Source of the DNA: Sanguinoderma infundibulare
Lineage: Eukaryota; Basidiomycota; Agaricomycetes; Polyporales; Polyporaceae
DNA: 64,000 nt
Reading direction: 5' to 3'
Assembly (NCBI GenBank): GCA_032821775.1
Contig: JAVLRN010000008.1
Coordinates: 1,798,001 to 1,862,000 of the forward strand
Shown here: in pieces, positions 11,226 to 22,336 of the stretch
Numbering within the stretch: the stretch's first letter is position 1
Layout of the letters: the number at the start of each line of letters is the position of its first letter
Translations under genes and position numbers: made by a program
The notes under the pieces: model-generated
Told to the model about the DNA's origin: nothing
What the model saw: the letters and a program-made list of their open reading frames with translations, nothing else
The model's database searches: none

Positions 11226-12585
11226 GGCCGCCTTGCCCATTGGTAGAGATTGGGACGTGTGTACGGGAGGAGGGTGGGAGGGGAGGCGCAGGTCGCTTGC
11301 GGTATGGTGGTTCGCGCTGTCGGTGAGCGGACGGTGGCGCGCGGAAGAGAAGAGGAGGGGAATCCACTGCGGCGCGTTCGATATGTTCTTTTTTATTCGT
11401 TTGGCTCGTGTTCGTCTCTGCATTGCTGTATTCAGTACGTCTCGCTCGTATGTCCGTGCCGCATGGACACTTGGTACCGTAGTCTACGCTTCGTCATCCT
11501 ATCTTATACCATAACATTCATGCTCGCGCGTGTGGGGCAGTCTGCTTCTGGCATGCCGCGGTGGTATAAGCATGCACTGGAAGCGCCCGGACGCACGCTT
11601 TGCGGACCTCTCTTCTGGGACTCAATCAAAACCGACCACCGCCTGTCACGCGTGACAATCACGTGAGACGGGCGCTTCCCCTGTCCAGCGTGATATTTGG
11701 ACCCTCCAAGCGCTCACGAAAAGGCCCTCCGGGAGGGCAAGAAAAAGAAATAAGAAAATCCTGTCCCCTTTGCTTGAAAATCAAAAACCTAAGAGTCATA
11801 ATGAATCAAAGTTCTAATTATCCTCAGGCATCCGATATTTAATGCAGGTCCCTTGACCTGAGATATATCCCTTGCAAACGGTTTTCCCGGCCAAGCGTGA
11901 CAAAATCCATCACGTGACATAGTCGGTTTTGATTTAGCCCTAAGTATCTTACCACCACAGTCAAACTCGCAAACACGTTCTTGCCTCCCTCATTCCTCCT
12001 GGGCCTGCTTTCCAAATCCCGCTCGATGCCGTAGAATGCGAATTGGTCTGCAATAGAAAGCGCGAATCTCTTCTGGCTCGGCCAATAAACCTAATACCGG
12101 TATTAGGACTCGGGCTGTCTGTGAGCGTGTTGTTGGAACTTGTTATTGGACACACAAAAGCCTCTTTTGAAGGTTCTCGGTGGCGGGTATCGGGAGTCTG
12201 ATTACCACCGGTACGTGTTAAGGCCTTACGAGAGCGTGAGCCCGTCTGACCAAGTTCAAGCACTGACACGAATGCCTCCTCTTGCACGTGGGCCGCGAAC
12301 GTCAGTCTCCGAAGGTGCAAGGCGGAAAGGTTTTGGGTTGGATGCCTGTGCAAGACTGGATGTCGATGGTCACCACGAAGAATAGCGACCCTCCGCAATA
12401 TTCAGCCATCGACCACGCTTGGCCTCGTCTCCGCCGAAGTGTCAGTAATCTTTCGAATCGGATCTCGTTATCTCGATACCCACCAGCATTACCACAGCCG
12501 TGTCTTTGATTTGTGTAAGTCAACTCGATTTTTGCCTCTGACGCCGGCCCGCCATGCTGACACGTCTAGTGGCTAAGGGCTTACG
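11226..12585. other. Intergenic with inverted-repeat element; no confident gene
   Basis: After the TMEM184-like stop the sequence is non-coding in appearance. It contains the inverted-repeat-bounded segment 11624-11934. From about 12140 to 12510 there are short frames on both strands that I cannot assign. Degraded upstream exons of the DUF6534-like fragment could lie here. Confidence 0.35.
11624..11934. repeat. Inverted-repeat-bounded element, about 311 bp (MITE candidate)
   Basis: AATCAAAACCGAC at 11624-11636 recurs in exact reverse complement at 11922-11934. Just inside both ends lie further related inverted pieces built from TGTCACG and ATCACGTGA. The interior is A/T-rich compared with its surroundings and has no open frame of note. 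This is the structure of a small non-autonomous DNA transposon. A clear target-site duplication was not found beside the outermost repeat. Confidence 0.5.
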
Positions 12586-13035
12586 ATGCCCCGGAACCTC
12601 ATCTTTCTCGCCCTGCATTTCTCCATCTCCAAATGTGAGTGACGTCTCCACGCCCACCTCGTGTCCCGTCTCGTCGACCCGGATATTGAGCCACAAAGCT
12701 GAAGTGATCGATTGCTAACGTTTTACCCCAATTTGGAAATCAAGTATACGCTACATCCACGCTAGCGACGTGAGTATCTTCCTGGTTCCTCTGGTACCTC
12801 ATGCGCGCACATGGTCGGGGGACACCACACCTGAGCTGACACCTCGCACTCATTCTTTTGTGCGCTCTTTCTTGACAGGCTAAATGCGCGAAAGTCGTTG
12901 AGGCGGCGGACGCGCCAGCCGGATCAACGTATCCTCCCCGTCATCTCGTCCTACCACGAGGCCCCGAGCCAGACGACGCAGCCAGAGGGTTCGGTGCGTT
13001 CACTGTATCTTTTGGCTTGCTGTCGTCTTGGGTAG
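12586..13035 (+). pseudogene. Fragment resembling the C-terminal end of a DUF6534 membrane protein
   Basis: Three short exons can be joined in phase: 12586-12634, 12745-12769 and 12879-13035. They read PRNLIFLALHFSISK, then LYATSTLAT, then LNARKSLRR. This matches my memory of how Agaricomycete DUF6534 proteins end: a last transmembrane span followed by a Leu-Ala-Thr-Leu-Asn-x-Arg motif. The six upstream spans are not visible, and an in-frame TAA lies just before the first ATG. It is probably a truncated relic, or the final exons of a gene whose 5' part I failed to see. An alternative open frame over 12879-13192 exists in another phase and is not explained. Confidence 0.4.
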
Positions 13036-13291
13036 GTGCGTACGTAGGACTCGCAACTGAAGCATCCGAACCCAAAGTCGAATCACCTATATTCGGCAAC
13101 CACGAGTACAAGCAGGGAGAACAGCAATGCATCATCGTCCCTATCGATTCAGTTGGCGAGGATAAAACGTTTCGTATCCGCGAGATTGTTTAACCATCAA
13201 GCGCTCCTGCAGCGATCACAGCGAGTCAATGCGGCGTTCACAAGACCGTTCAAAACGGATACGCGCACCGTAATGGTGAGTCACGAAGCCT

Positions 13292-14768
13292 TCACTGTTC
13301 GCCACGATCGCCAAGTTGTTCGTCCAACAGCTCCTGGACGACGCTCATCAAGACGACCTTGGGCTTGAGCAAAATCACCTCCTCGATGTCCGATTTGCCA
13401 CCCTCCTCCCCGGCCCCCCGCTTCTCCTGTCGTACAACGCCGAGCTGCGTGGTACAGAGGACAGGATGGGCATCGACAGGACTTGCTGGCTTCCTCGGAT
13501 CGGCACACTCGTCATCCATGTGAGAGGGATTGAACTGACACCATGGGGTAGCGATGACCGCGGAGAGGTCTCGAGAGACGATCCTTTCTCCGGTGATGCG
13601 CTGGAATTCAAGGGAAAGGTGGATGACTTCGTGCAAAACACCGGAGTAACCATGCGCCACCTCCTGGCGAAGGTTGTCGTGCTGCGATCCGCCAACTCCG
13701 CTGACCGTGAGGATGTTCGCAATATGTCCAATTAGGATATCCGTATTAGCCCTGCTCTGGCGGTCTTTGTCGTCGCTCAACAACGCCTTCACGTAAGTTC
13801 TGCTCAGCGCTCTCCATCTGCCAGCGACTGATTGTTGTTCTACTTTCTTGTCAAAAGGGGGCAATGCGCGACTACTTGGAGGACGCACCTTTCTGTCTCA
13901 CATGGTGATAAATGTGCTGAAGCGTACCCGGCGCATCACCCATGCGGTAGCGGAAGTCCCATGCAGCGCACAGCCACTGACAGCAGATCGTCATGGCCGC
14001 CTGAAGGACAACTTGCACCATGAACGGGTCGTGAACGTGGTCGAGCGCGCTCAGGAGCTTGCTGTTGAGCAAAACCCCCAACTGCGATCGCGCGTCCTGG
14101 ATCGCAGCCGTATTGTGCTGTCCCCCATACCGTGTCTCGAAGGCGTTTGCTATGCCGACCGCGGTTTGGTAAATCCTGGAGTTGATTCCACCAACCAGTT
14201 GAAGGACCTCCGCGTCCGCGACATCGTCCGCCTTCGTGAGATAGGCCTGGGCGTCCCGTAGCTCCCCAGACCGCGTATCGAGCAGAGCTGCCATCTTCTC
14301 TTGCTCGTCATGCGCCCGGTGCAACTCGACGTCACGCCGCGCGACTCTGGCTTCCCAGTCTGACAGCTGTGCCTTCGTGCTCTGCGCGAACTTGGCTGAT
14401 TCAGCGTGCTCTGCCTCAGCCTTCTCCCGAAGGCGGTTGGCCTCCGCGAGAGAGCGGCGTGCCTCTGTGAGACAGCGGTTGGCCACCTCGAGACGGCGGT
14501 TTGTTTCCGCCAGAGAGCGCTGGACCTCGGCGTAAGCGGTTTCGGCCAATTCTGCCCTCTGCGTCGCGTCCTCCGCCTTCTTCTTCCACTTCGTCACCTT
14601 GCGCTTCTCGGTCCGGAGAGCCTTCGACGCTGCTTCCATCTCAGCTTGGCTGCAGTTGGTTATGGCAAGTCGGGATGTCGAGGATTCTATAAGCGATGGC
14701 TCCACGGTCGTGGTTGCTGGACCTAGCAGCTGCAGCAGGTGAGTCCAGAGCTTCGTAATGGGTTCCAT
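13292..14768 (-). CDS. Coiled-coil protein of a mushroom-specific orphan family
   Basis: Two exons, 14768-13889 and 13839-13292, with a GTGCGT donor and a GTAG acceptor keep the frame; 475 residues. Residues about 45-185 form a long heptad-like segment rich in Glu, Ala, Arg and Lys (for example RTEKRKVTKWKKKAE and TEARRSLAEANR), a predicted coiled coil. The rest is helical: VLQLVGGINSRIYQTA, then RWRALSRTYVKALL across the junction, then FQRITGERIVSRDLSAV and the terminal block LLKPKVVLMSVVQEL. The last two blocks recur in the partial gene at 2-349. The function of this family is unknown to me. No signal peptide or enzyme motif is visible. Confidence 0.75.
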
Positions 14769-15166
14769 CGTGTGGGTGATGGAGAGATGACCTGGCAGCA
14801 GACGTCCGCCGCCGATATGAATATCGTCCCCGGCAACTCTGCAAGCATATCAGGGGCACGTCCACAACCCTATCAGTTCTCTCCGTACTTCAGTGCAGCT
14901 GCGGTAGCGGCGGCTGTTCCATGTCAGCTCTTTCAACTCATTCGGTGGGCGGGGCCTGGAATGGGCGTCATAACCAGTTGTATCCGCGTTTCATCAACAA
15001 GGTATGCAACATCATCTATCCTCTTCCGCGTCGGTTCACCCTAATGATACTCCCCCTTACCGCAGCACACGCATGCGCGGAGCCAGCTATCCGTCCTAAC
15101 CATAGGCCTTCATAAGATCCCTCGATATGCCGGATCTCGCTCCTGTAACCCACTGCGTCCTTCACC
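14769..15166. other. Divergent intergenic region
   Basis: Lies between the starts of the minus-strand coiled-coil gene and the plus-strand Hsp70-like gene. No coding segment is recognised; it probably contains both promoters. Confidence 0.4.
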
Positions 15167-17670
15167 ATGCCGCCTTTCACCATGCCCGCACAAGTCTATC
15201 GAGGGTTGGTTCGCAAATTGGTCTTGGGAATCGACGTCGGGACAACTTATTCTGGAGTCTCGTACGCCATCCTCGACCCTGGAGAAGTTCCGAGCATCCA
15301 CGACATCACTCGGTGCGCAAACAGGATGTCAAGGCGTCAGACCCTAGTTGAACAACGTCGTTTACTAGGTACCCCGGACAAGAAGGTGTGCCCGGTAGCT
15401 TCAAGATTCCGTCGATTTTGTTCTACCGACCTGATGGCACGGTCCACTCCGCCGGGGCTGAGGCCTCAGCGCCGGGCTCGGAGCTGGCGGAGCAAGATGA
15501 AGACCTGAAATTCGTTGAATGGTAGGTTTTGTCTCCCGTTAGCCATTGCGGTTTGCATGATCTGACATGGCGAGTGCTGTCGTGCAGGTTCAAACTTCAC
15601 CTTCGCCCAGCGAGGTTGGACTCCGCCGCTATCTTGCGAGAGGATCTCCCCCCGTTGCCCCTCAACAAGACCGTCGTGGACGTCTTTGCCGACTTCCTCA
15701 AATACCTCTTCGAGTGCGCTCGCCGCTACATTTGCGAGACACACGGCAACGGGGAGAGCCTCTGGAAGTCTGTCGAGGACCAGATCGAGTTTGTTCTGTC
15801 CCACCCGAACGGCTGGGAGGGCCCGCAGCAGAGTCAGATGCGCAAGGCGGCGGTGCTCGCCGGATTGGTCCCGAACACGACTGCCGGCCACGCGCGCGTG
15901 CACTTCGTCACTGAGGGCGAGGCGAGCTTGAACTACTGTATCAAGAGCGGATTGGCGACGGACGTCATGCGGGTGCGTATTGCGCGGTCGATGTTGCACG
16001 TGTCGCACCCTGAACCGGGTTCGTACAGGACGAGAAAAGCGTCATCGTCGTCGATGCGGGCGGGGGCACGGTGGACACCAGCAGTTACTTGTTTGTATCC
16101 ACGTCTCCTGTATCGGTCGAGGAGGTCAAGTCACCAGAATGTGAGCGATCGCTGAGTGTAGACTGTCATGTAGTGCGAGCTGACGATCGCATGCAGGCAT
16201 CCTCGAGGGCTCGACGCGCGTGAACGCTCGTCTCCTCAAGTTCCTGAAAGGTGAGGCTTCGTCCGAATTTAGGGATGGGCACAGGGCCCGATTTGGCTTG
16301 GCGGGTAAACTCGACCCGTGGCCTTTCCTACCAAATTTCGTCGTTGGCTTCAGCGTATTGACGCTTCAACTCACTTAGTTCGCCTTGCCTCGTCCCGCTT
16401 TGTAAATGAGGAAGACCTGAAGCTGATGCTGAAGAACTTCGATGAGCACACAAAGCCTGTGTTCAAAGACGAGAAGGAATCATCGTACATCAGGTTTGGC
16501 ACGATTAAGGACAACGACCCGTCGGTCAACATCAGTCGTGGGCAGCTCAAGCTGACAGGGTACGCCGCGCACGGTTTCATGTCCATAGTGTTGGCGTTCT
16601 AACTGAGATGACAGGTCGGAAATGGCGTCGTTCTACAGACCAGCACTCGAATCCATCCTCGATGTCATAAAGAAGCAGCGACGGGGAGCGACGCCTGCGC
16701 TTTCTGTAAGTGTCTAGCACTTTACCTTTCACCTAAAAAGTGGATCACTTAGGCTTTCCTTTGCGGATAGACCGTATTTCTTGTTGGCGGATTTGCGGCT
16801 AATCCTTGGCTCCACTCGTCGCTGAAGGAGAGGCTCAAGACCAGCGGTGTCACGCTCTTCCGGCCCGACCCGCACACGTAGGTCTTCCTTGCATCGCGAC
16901 GGAATCACTTACTAACAGGAAACCACAGGAACAAGGCGGTGGCCCACGGCTCAGTGTCCTTCTACCTCGACAATTTCGTGTCGTCGCGTGTCATGAAGAT
17001 GACTTATGGCACGGAGGTTTGCGTGAACTACAACGCCGACGATCCTGAGCACCTGGCGCGGCAATATCAGAAGTCTGTCCATCCATCCGGACGCGTCATG
17101 TTGCCGAACGGGTTTTCTATGATTTTGCAGAAGGTGGGCTCCCCCTGGAGGCGCATCATAAACTTCATGCTTATCGTATGTTTACAGGGTACCCGTGTCC
17201 GAGAGAAAGAAGAAATATCGGAGTCGTTCTACCAAGATGCACGGGAAACGCGGATCCTAAACAGCATCGTCTGTGAGGTGATCTGCTTCAGAGGAAGAGG
17301 CAAGCCGAGATGGATTGACGTCGACCCGGGTTAGTCCTCTTGATCGCAAAACGTTCTTGTACAGCACTGTCTGACGCATATGCCTTTAGAGATGTTCACC
17401 CCTCTATGCACTATATACGCCGACACGTCCCGCGTTTCCCGGCGGGTTAAGCAAGGGCCAACCGGGATGTACTACGTGCAGGAGTTCAAAATCATCCTCT
17501 TATGTGGCCTTACGGAATTGCAAGCGCAGCTCAGCTGGGTCGAGGACGTGAGTTTCGCGCAAACATTCCGTCGCCAGCATGGTTTACTGACATCTGACTA
17601 GGGAATCGAGAAGAGAGGACCGGCGAAGATCATGTATGATGACGATCTCCACGTCTCACGATTGGGTTGA
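15167..17670 (+). CDS. Hsp70-like ATPase-domain protein (HSPA12-type)
   Basis: About 11 exons. The first gives the phosphate-1 loop LVLGIDVGTTYSGVSYAIL. The second gives RYPGQEGVPGSFKIPSIL. A later exon has the phosphate-2 loop VIVVDAGGGTVDTSSY, and another the adenosine-side motif TVFLVGGFAANPWL. Between them come CILEGSTRVNARLL, DPSVNISRGQLKLTG and SEMASFYRPALESIL. The end is KIMYDDDLHVSRLG then TGA. This is the actin-like ATPase fold of Hsp70, in the divergent group that is common and multi-copy in mushrooms. The canonical substrate-binding domain with EEVD end is not seen. The role is probably a regulatory or specialised chaperone; client proteins are unknown. The start could instead be the ATG 15 bases further on (15182). 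Confidence 0.85.
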
Positions 17671-18105
17671 AGCCACTCTATGCGACCCCCAAGACCGTCA
17701 GCATCTACTCACGAACATGTTGTCGTATCAATGTATCTCTTACTAGGTTCTCTGCTGCGTCTCAATGGAGTACTGTAGTCTCGTTCCCATCCCTTTGGCG
17801 CCGACGAGGTTCTGGAGGCTCTGTCGCTGGCGCCCGGCCAGTGCATGTGAGAGATTTTCTGTCCTCCAGTGATCGCTACTCAACGCCGCGTGTCAGCGCG
17901 TGCCGGGCGACAGCGAGAGAGCCGAAGAACGTATGGGACCGAGACTAGGAGTACTGTATCCTCTCGTCAATCCTGACTAGGATTGCCATCAGTGCGAGTT
18001 TTTATCGCGATCAACTGCTCAATCGACGTTTTCATTCGGATCAGCCATCGTTCTTTCCCCGGCGAAACTTACGCTAGCCCTCCCTAGGAGGGCACTATTG
18101 GTGGG
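17671..18105. other. Intergenic between convergent genes
   Basis: Contains the 3' ends of the Hsp70-like gene (plus) and the F-box-type gene (minus). A small palindrome (GCCCTCCCTAGGAGGGC) lies at about 18078-18094, placed where it could act as a 3'-end hairpin. No gene is seen. Confidence 0.4.
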
Positions 18106-19492
18106 CTACGTCAGGTTTCTTTCACGGTTTCTCAAACGAAGGCAAGCGGGACACGTTCCTACACATGGTACAGTTCCGGCCATTCGAATTTGTCCCCTAG
18201 TTGCAGAACAATCGTTCAACACGGGATTGTCCGCCGCAAGGGAGATGAGACTCAGAGAAGCGAAAGACGCACACTGATGGATGGATACACACAGGCCGCG
18301 ACGACGGCACCGTGGCAGGTGGGCTTCAACGGCTTCCCTGAAGCCGTCAAAGAGGGCCATGGATGGGTCATTGAGGATATTCAGGTTGACACGGCGGAGA
18401 GCGGGAAGCTGCCGGTCCGCGATGGCGTCGTCGAGTTTAATGCGGGCGATCTCCTCCAGGACGTCTTGTTTGCACAAGACGTTGATCGATATGTCTTCGA
18501 GGTTCATCGACCGAACGTTCGACAGTGCCCTCGCCGCCAGAGCGAGGTCGAAACGCCTGACGGTGATTTCAATCGTCCTCAGCGAGGTGTACCGGGAAAT
18601 ACCTGCATCCACCCTGTGGCTCAGATCATCGAGTATCAGTTCTGAGGGTAGGCTGCCACACACCTCCATAGGTTTCGGCGTCCTCAAGATCAAGTGCTTC
18701 GTGATTCGACATCTTCAGCACCGCGATATTGGAAGCGCTGAAAAGGTCCAGGGCGAGGTCCGAGTTCATAATAGGGGTGCGTAGCTAGCAGAACCACATA
18801 GCAATCAGCGACTCGTCCTAGCATTTTCAACATAGCCTCGGATGAGTATGGGCACGCACCTCAAGCTGCGTCAAGTAGGGCCAGCGGGCCGAACATTGGC
18901 CATCGTCTGGAGTCTCGATGCGGTATCCTGACTGGATGATCTTGAAAGACTGGACGCAAGACAGCGCCGCAAGGCCACCCGCAAATGCGTTCCAGTCCCG
19001 GAAGTAGCATCTCTGGAGGGTGCATGCGACGAGGTTCTCGCACGTCCCGAGCGGGCTGAACAGCGGGACGAATGATGGGGAGAACGGGGGCGCGAGGGAC
19101 CACTTGAAGTCGACGCAGACTAGTTCCTGCAGATTTACGAGGCGGGGCGCGACTTGTTTTGAGATGAACTGCCCCGCGCCGACGTCGGGAAATTCGTCGA
19201 AGGGCGGGATGTTGGCCAAGGTGAGCTTCTGCACGAGCAAGCCTAGCTCTGTGCCCGAGGACGAACTTGCGATCGTGCGGAAGAAGGACACGGCTTGTTC
19301 CCAGTTCCCGAGATATGCGCGGGCATATAGGTGGAAGCGGGCACTTGTCAGCCAAGCGCGACACGCCAATGCGCATGCTGGTAGGTCTGGGGGGTTCGTA
19401 TGTGCGACGGCTTCGATGATCAATAGCTGTACGTCCAGGGGGAAAATCGCAGGAGCTGGATGTTCGTTGCCAGCCTGAGTGGGAGGAATCAT
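18106..19492 (-). CDS. F-box-type protein, subfamily A copy 1
   Basis: Three exons, 19492-18860, 18784-18664 and 18602-18106. The N terminus has IFPLDVQLLIIEAVAHTNPP followed by ACALACRAWLTSARFHLYAR, the usual spacing of an F-box (initial Leu-Asp/Pro, then Cys-x-x-Cys-x-x-W). The remainder is Leu-rich with repeat-like strands. It is paralogous to the gene at 55461-56695: both share the start pattern, the K-M-S segment before exon 3, the exon-3 opening ISRxTxL, and the RALS-VR segment. Both have introns at the same three-exon positions. F-box proteins link substrates to SCF ubiquitin ligases via Skp1; no substrate can be inferred. The C-terminal end (last 30 residues) differs from the paralogue. 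Confidence 0.7.
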
Positions 19493-20143
19493 CTCCGTTG
19501 GATGATTCTAATGGGCTATCGCGCCCACGGTGACGGATACTACACACCCTATGAGCACAAGCGAGTGAAAGATCGAGAAAATACACCCACGACAGTACCA
19601 AGAGAGCCTGAACAAATCAGAGTATGTCTTGTATATCTTGTTTGAAGTGAGTCTAGCTGGGTCTAGTTGAGGTCTGAGTTCAGGCATCCGCCAAGGCGCC
19701 GGGCCCGATGAGAATTTTGTCATGGAGGCGCCCGCGGCCGCTCCCCCTCCGAGTTCAACTCTCTGCAAGTGGTGTCGTAGGTCGCCATCCAAGCAGCCTA
19801 TTCACCAAAATCGTATGTGCCAGAGCAATATTTTGATCCCAGCGACGAGGACGAGCGATGGTCGAAAGCATTCCGAAATGCCATGCCCCAATGCCACGAA
19901 AAGGGCATGTTACATGTCCCCATCCATCAGTGTACGTCTCGCGTTTCGCAGGGAATTCCGCCGTCACTGATGCGCGTACAGATGTCGAGGGAGACTGGAA
20001 CGAAGACTGGTAAAACTCCTTGGTGTACAAAATTCCATATTCCGGTCAATTCCAACTCGTGATTCTGCATACAGGGCGACACTATGGATACAACATTGTA
20101 GGACAATTCTCAACGGCATCGAGACACTGCTACGGCAACACGC
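19493..20143. other. Intergenic, possible short coding remnant
   Basis: An open stretch on the plus strand, about 19815-19935, reads VPEQYFDPSDEDERW and then a basic segment, looking like real protein. The ATG at 19722 is in another frame and no sensible intron joins them. No gene is called. Confidence 0.3.
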
Positions 20144-22036
20144 CTAGTGCTCACGCATGTTCCACTCGACTTCAAAGACATGCCGGCTAGTGTTGAACAT
20201 CAAGTCGGAGCGTTCGTCCATGAAGTCCTTCCTGTGCTCCTCTGCCTCCGCGCGCGATATCGCGCCCATCGAGGCGTAGGAGATGATCTCGTTGTACAGC
20301 TCCCGGGGGAGCGTATCGAGAAGGGGCACCGCGGCGCACGCGATCTCCGACCACGAGTCCGACTTCCACCACGACTCCTGCTGGGGGAGAACGTCGCTCG
20401 TGGAGATCACCTTGTTGAGCGGGTCCACGAGGAAGAAGCAGAGAATCTTCCGGTACCCGGGCTTCGAGGGGTCCGCGAGCTCAAAAGGCTGAACGCAGTG
20501 CTGGTAGACGTTTGGGAAGGCGACGCACTTGCCCTCAGCCGCGACGACGTGGCCGAGCTCTTGGTTCAGCGGCGACTGCCGATTCCCCACGCCGTGACGC
20601 ATCCCTGGTGATCGCTCTGCTGGTGGAATCGCATCATGTAAAACGGGTCCGTCTGGCCGGCGGTGCTGCGGAACGCGAGCGTCGACTCGGTGATGTTCTC
20701 GCAGCCGTAGTAGTACAGACCGGTGGCCACGATGCGCTCGTTCGCCATCCCTTCCACGTGCCAGCTCCCGCCCGGGTACTTGGGGTTCTGCGGCGTGAGC
20801 ACGATGTTGGCGAGCTTGACGATGACCTGCAGGGTGCGCCCGCTCAGGCCGAACTCGATGCGTCCACGGGACGGCGGCGGTTCGAACGGGGCGGGATCAG
20901 GGATCTTCGGCCACTTCACGGTGCGCATCCACTCATGCCAGTCTTTGTCGGTAGCATGGCTTCCCAGTCGCGGAATGCCGCGGTACCACTCCAGGCCTTT
21001 GACTTGGATAGCGTGAGGACGAGCGGGACTGAGTGCGTCCGAGAGGACACGCTCGAAGAGTGGGAGGAAGTGCTCTAGGATCGACGAAACGGTCGCGTAC
21101 GCCTCCCTGTGCTCAATGGGATGGAGATTGTTGATGTATCCGAGCGGCCGTACCCGACCGGAGGCAGATACCTCGAAGTCTGTCGGGAGCCACTGGTGCC
21201 TCTCGGAAATCGCGTTCGCGAACCCAACGTCTTCGAAGTCGAGGGTAAGGTATTTGTTTGGATCTGACGACTCGCGCTCTAGCCCACCAAGGGTCTCCTC
21301 GTACTCTGGCCAAGCGATGACGTGCGTGGTGATCACGCCGGCGGAGTCTTGGGAGAGAACGTGGGTGTGGCCGATGCGCAAGAAGTACAGGGAGGGGTGG
21401 ACGATGTCAAGAACTTGCCGGTTGGAGCCAGGATGCCAGTCCTTGTCGTCGTCGGGCAGAGACTCGAGTTTTGCGGCGTCGGCGAGCAGCGCAGCTTTCA
21501 AGGCCGGTGGGATGAGAGAAACCGACTCGTGCACCATCGGAACGACCGAAGGCTACGCATACGCAGACGAAACCAGCTTAGCATCCTCCTAGAGAAATCC
21601 ATCCGTTTCAACTCACGTAGATTCTGATCCCCTGAGACATTTGGCCGGCGTCATACCTGAGCTCGTCGAAGATGTAGTCGAGCTGGGCTGGGGTTATGGG
21701 GTCCCGGGGCCACTTCTTCTCTCCGTTGCCTGCTTCTCCCCGCTTCTCTCCGCCCCAGAACGTTTCGACGCGTACCTTGTCCTGCTCAACCATCTCGGCG
21801 CGCCACTTGGCGACGGTGTCGGGGTTGAAGACCTTCTCCCACCAGTTGGCCTTCTGGCGAATCTTGCCGGAGAACCCGCGCATGCGCAGCTCTATGAGGG
21901 TGACGGGTAGACATTCTCTGAACTCGAACGGAGACGGAAACTTGAGTGGTCCTTCGGGTCTCCAGTGGAAGGCGTTGTCGTCGAGAGGCTTGCCGGCCAA
22001 GTAGGGTCGCTTCCAATACTCCGAGAGGGAGCTCAT
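20144..22036 (-). CDS. DUF4246-family protein, copy 2 (one frameshift)
   Basis: Exon 1 is 22036-21617 and exon 2 starts at 21552, matching copy 1 (5213-6953) in intron position. Landmarks: LIELRMRGFSGKIRQ, KKWPRDPIT, LGYINNLHP, PKYPGGSWHVEG, then PLNQELGHVV, CVAFPNVYQHC and ILCFFLVDP. Near 20567-20605 the frame ends in TGA after WGIGSRR, while the family sequence resumes immediately at PLNQELG in another frame. One extra base at that point would restore the reading. No splice sites explain it. This is either a recent inactivating deletion or a base error. The segments downstream remain intact to the stop at 20144, which favours a very recent change. The oxygenase-like H-x-E...H pattern is present here too. 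Confidence 0.75.
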
Positions 22037-22336
22037 GCCGTGCCAGAGCTTGAGGATGATGATGTGGTTAGAGTGCAGGCCTCAGGAGGCAGGGGGAAAG
22101 AGGAGATTCGCATGAGTAAGTACGCCGACACCGTTCAGGAGGAAGGTCTTCGAGCCCAGCTCCGACTCTGTCTGTGCCAAGCAGCTTCAATTCTGCGATT
22201 GGCGCTGTTTACCAGGCTCGGCGTCGTCATCGCCCCGTATTCGGCAGGTATCTCCGAGTATTTAGTGCTAGACGACCACCGTGCACCGCCAATTGATCCC
22301 CAAAAACCCTTTGTTCGAAACCAACAACATCCCGCC

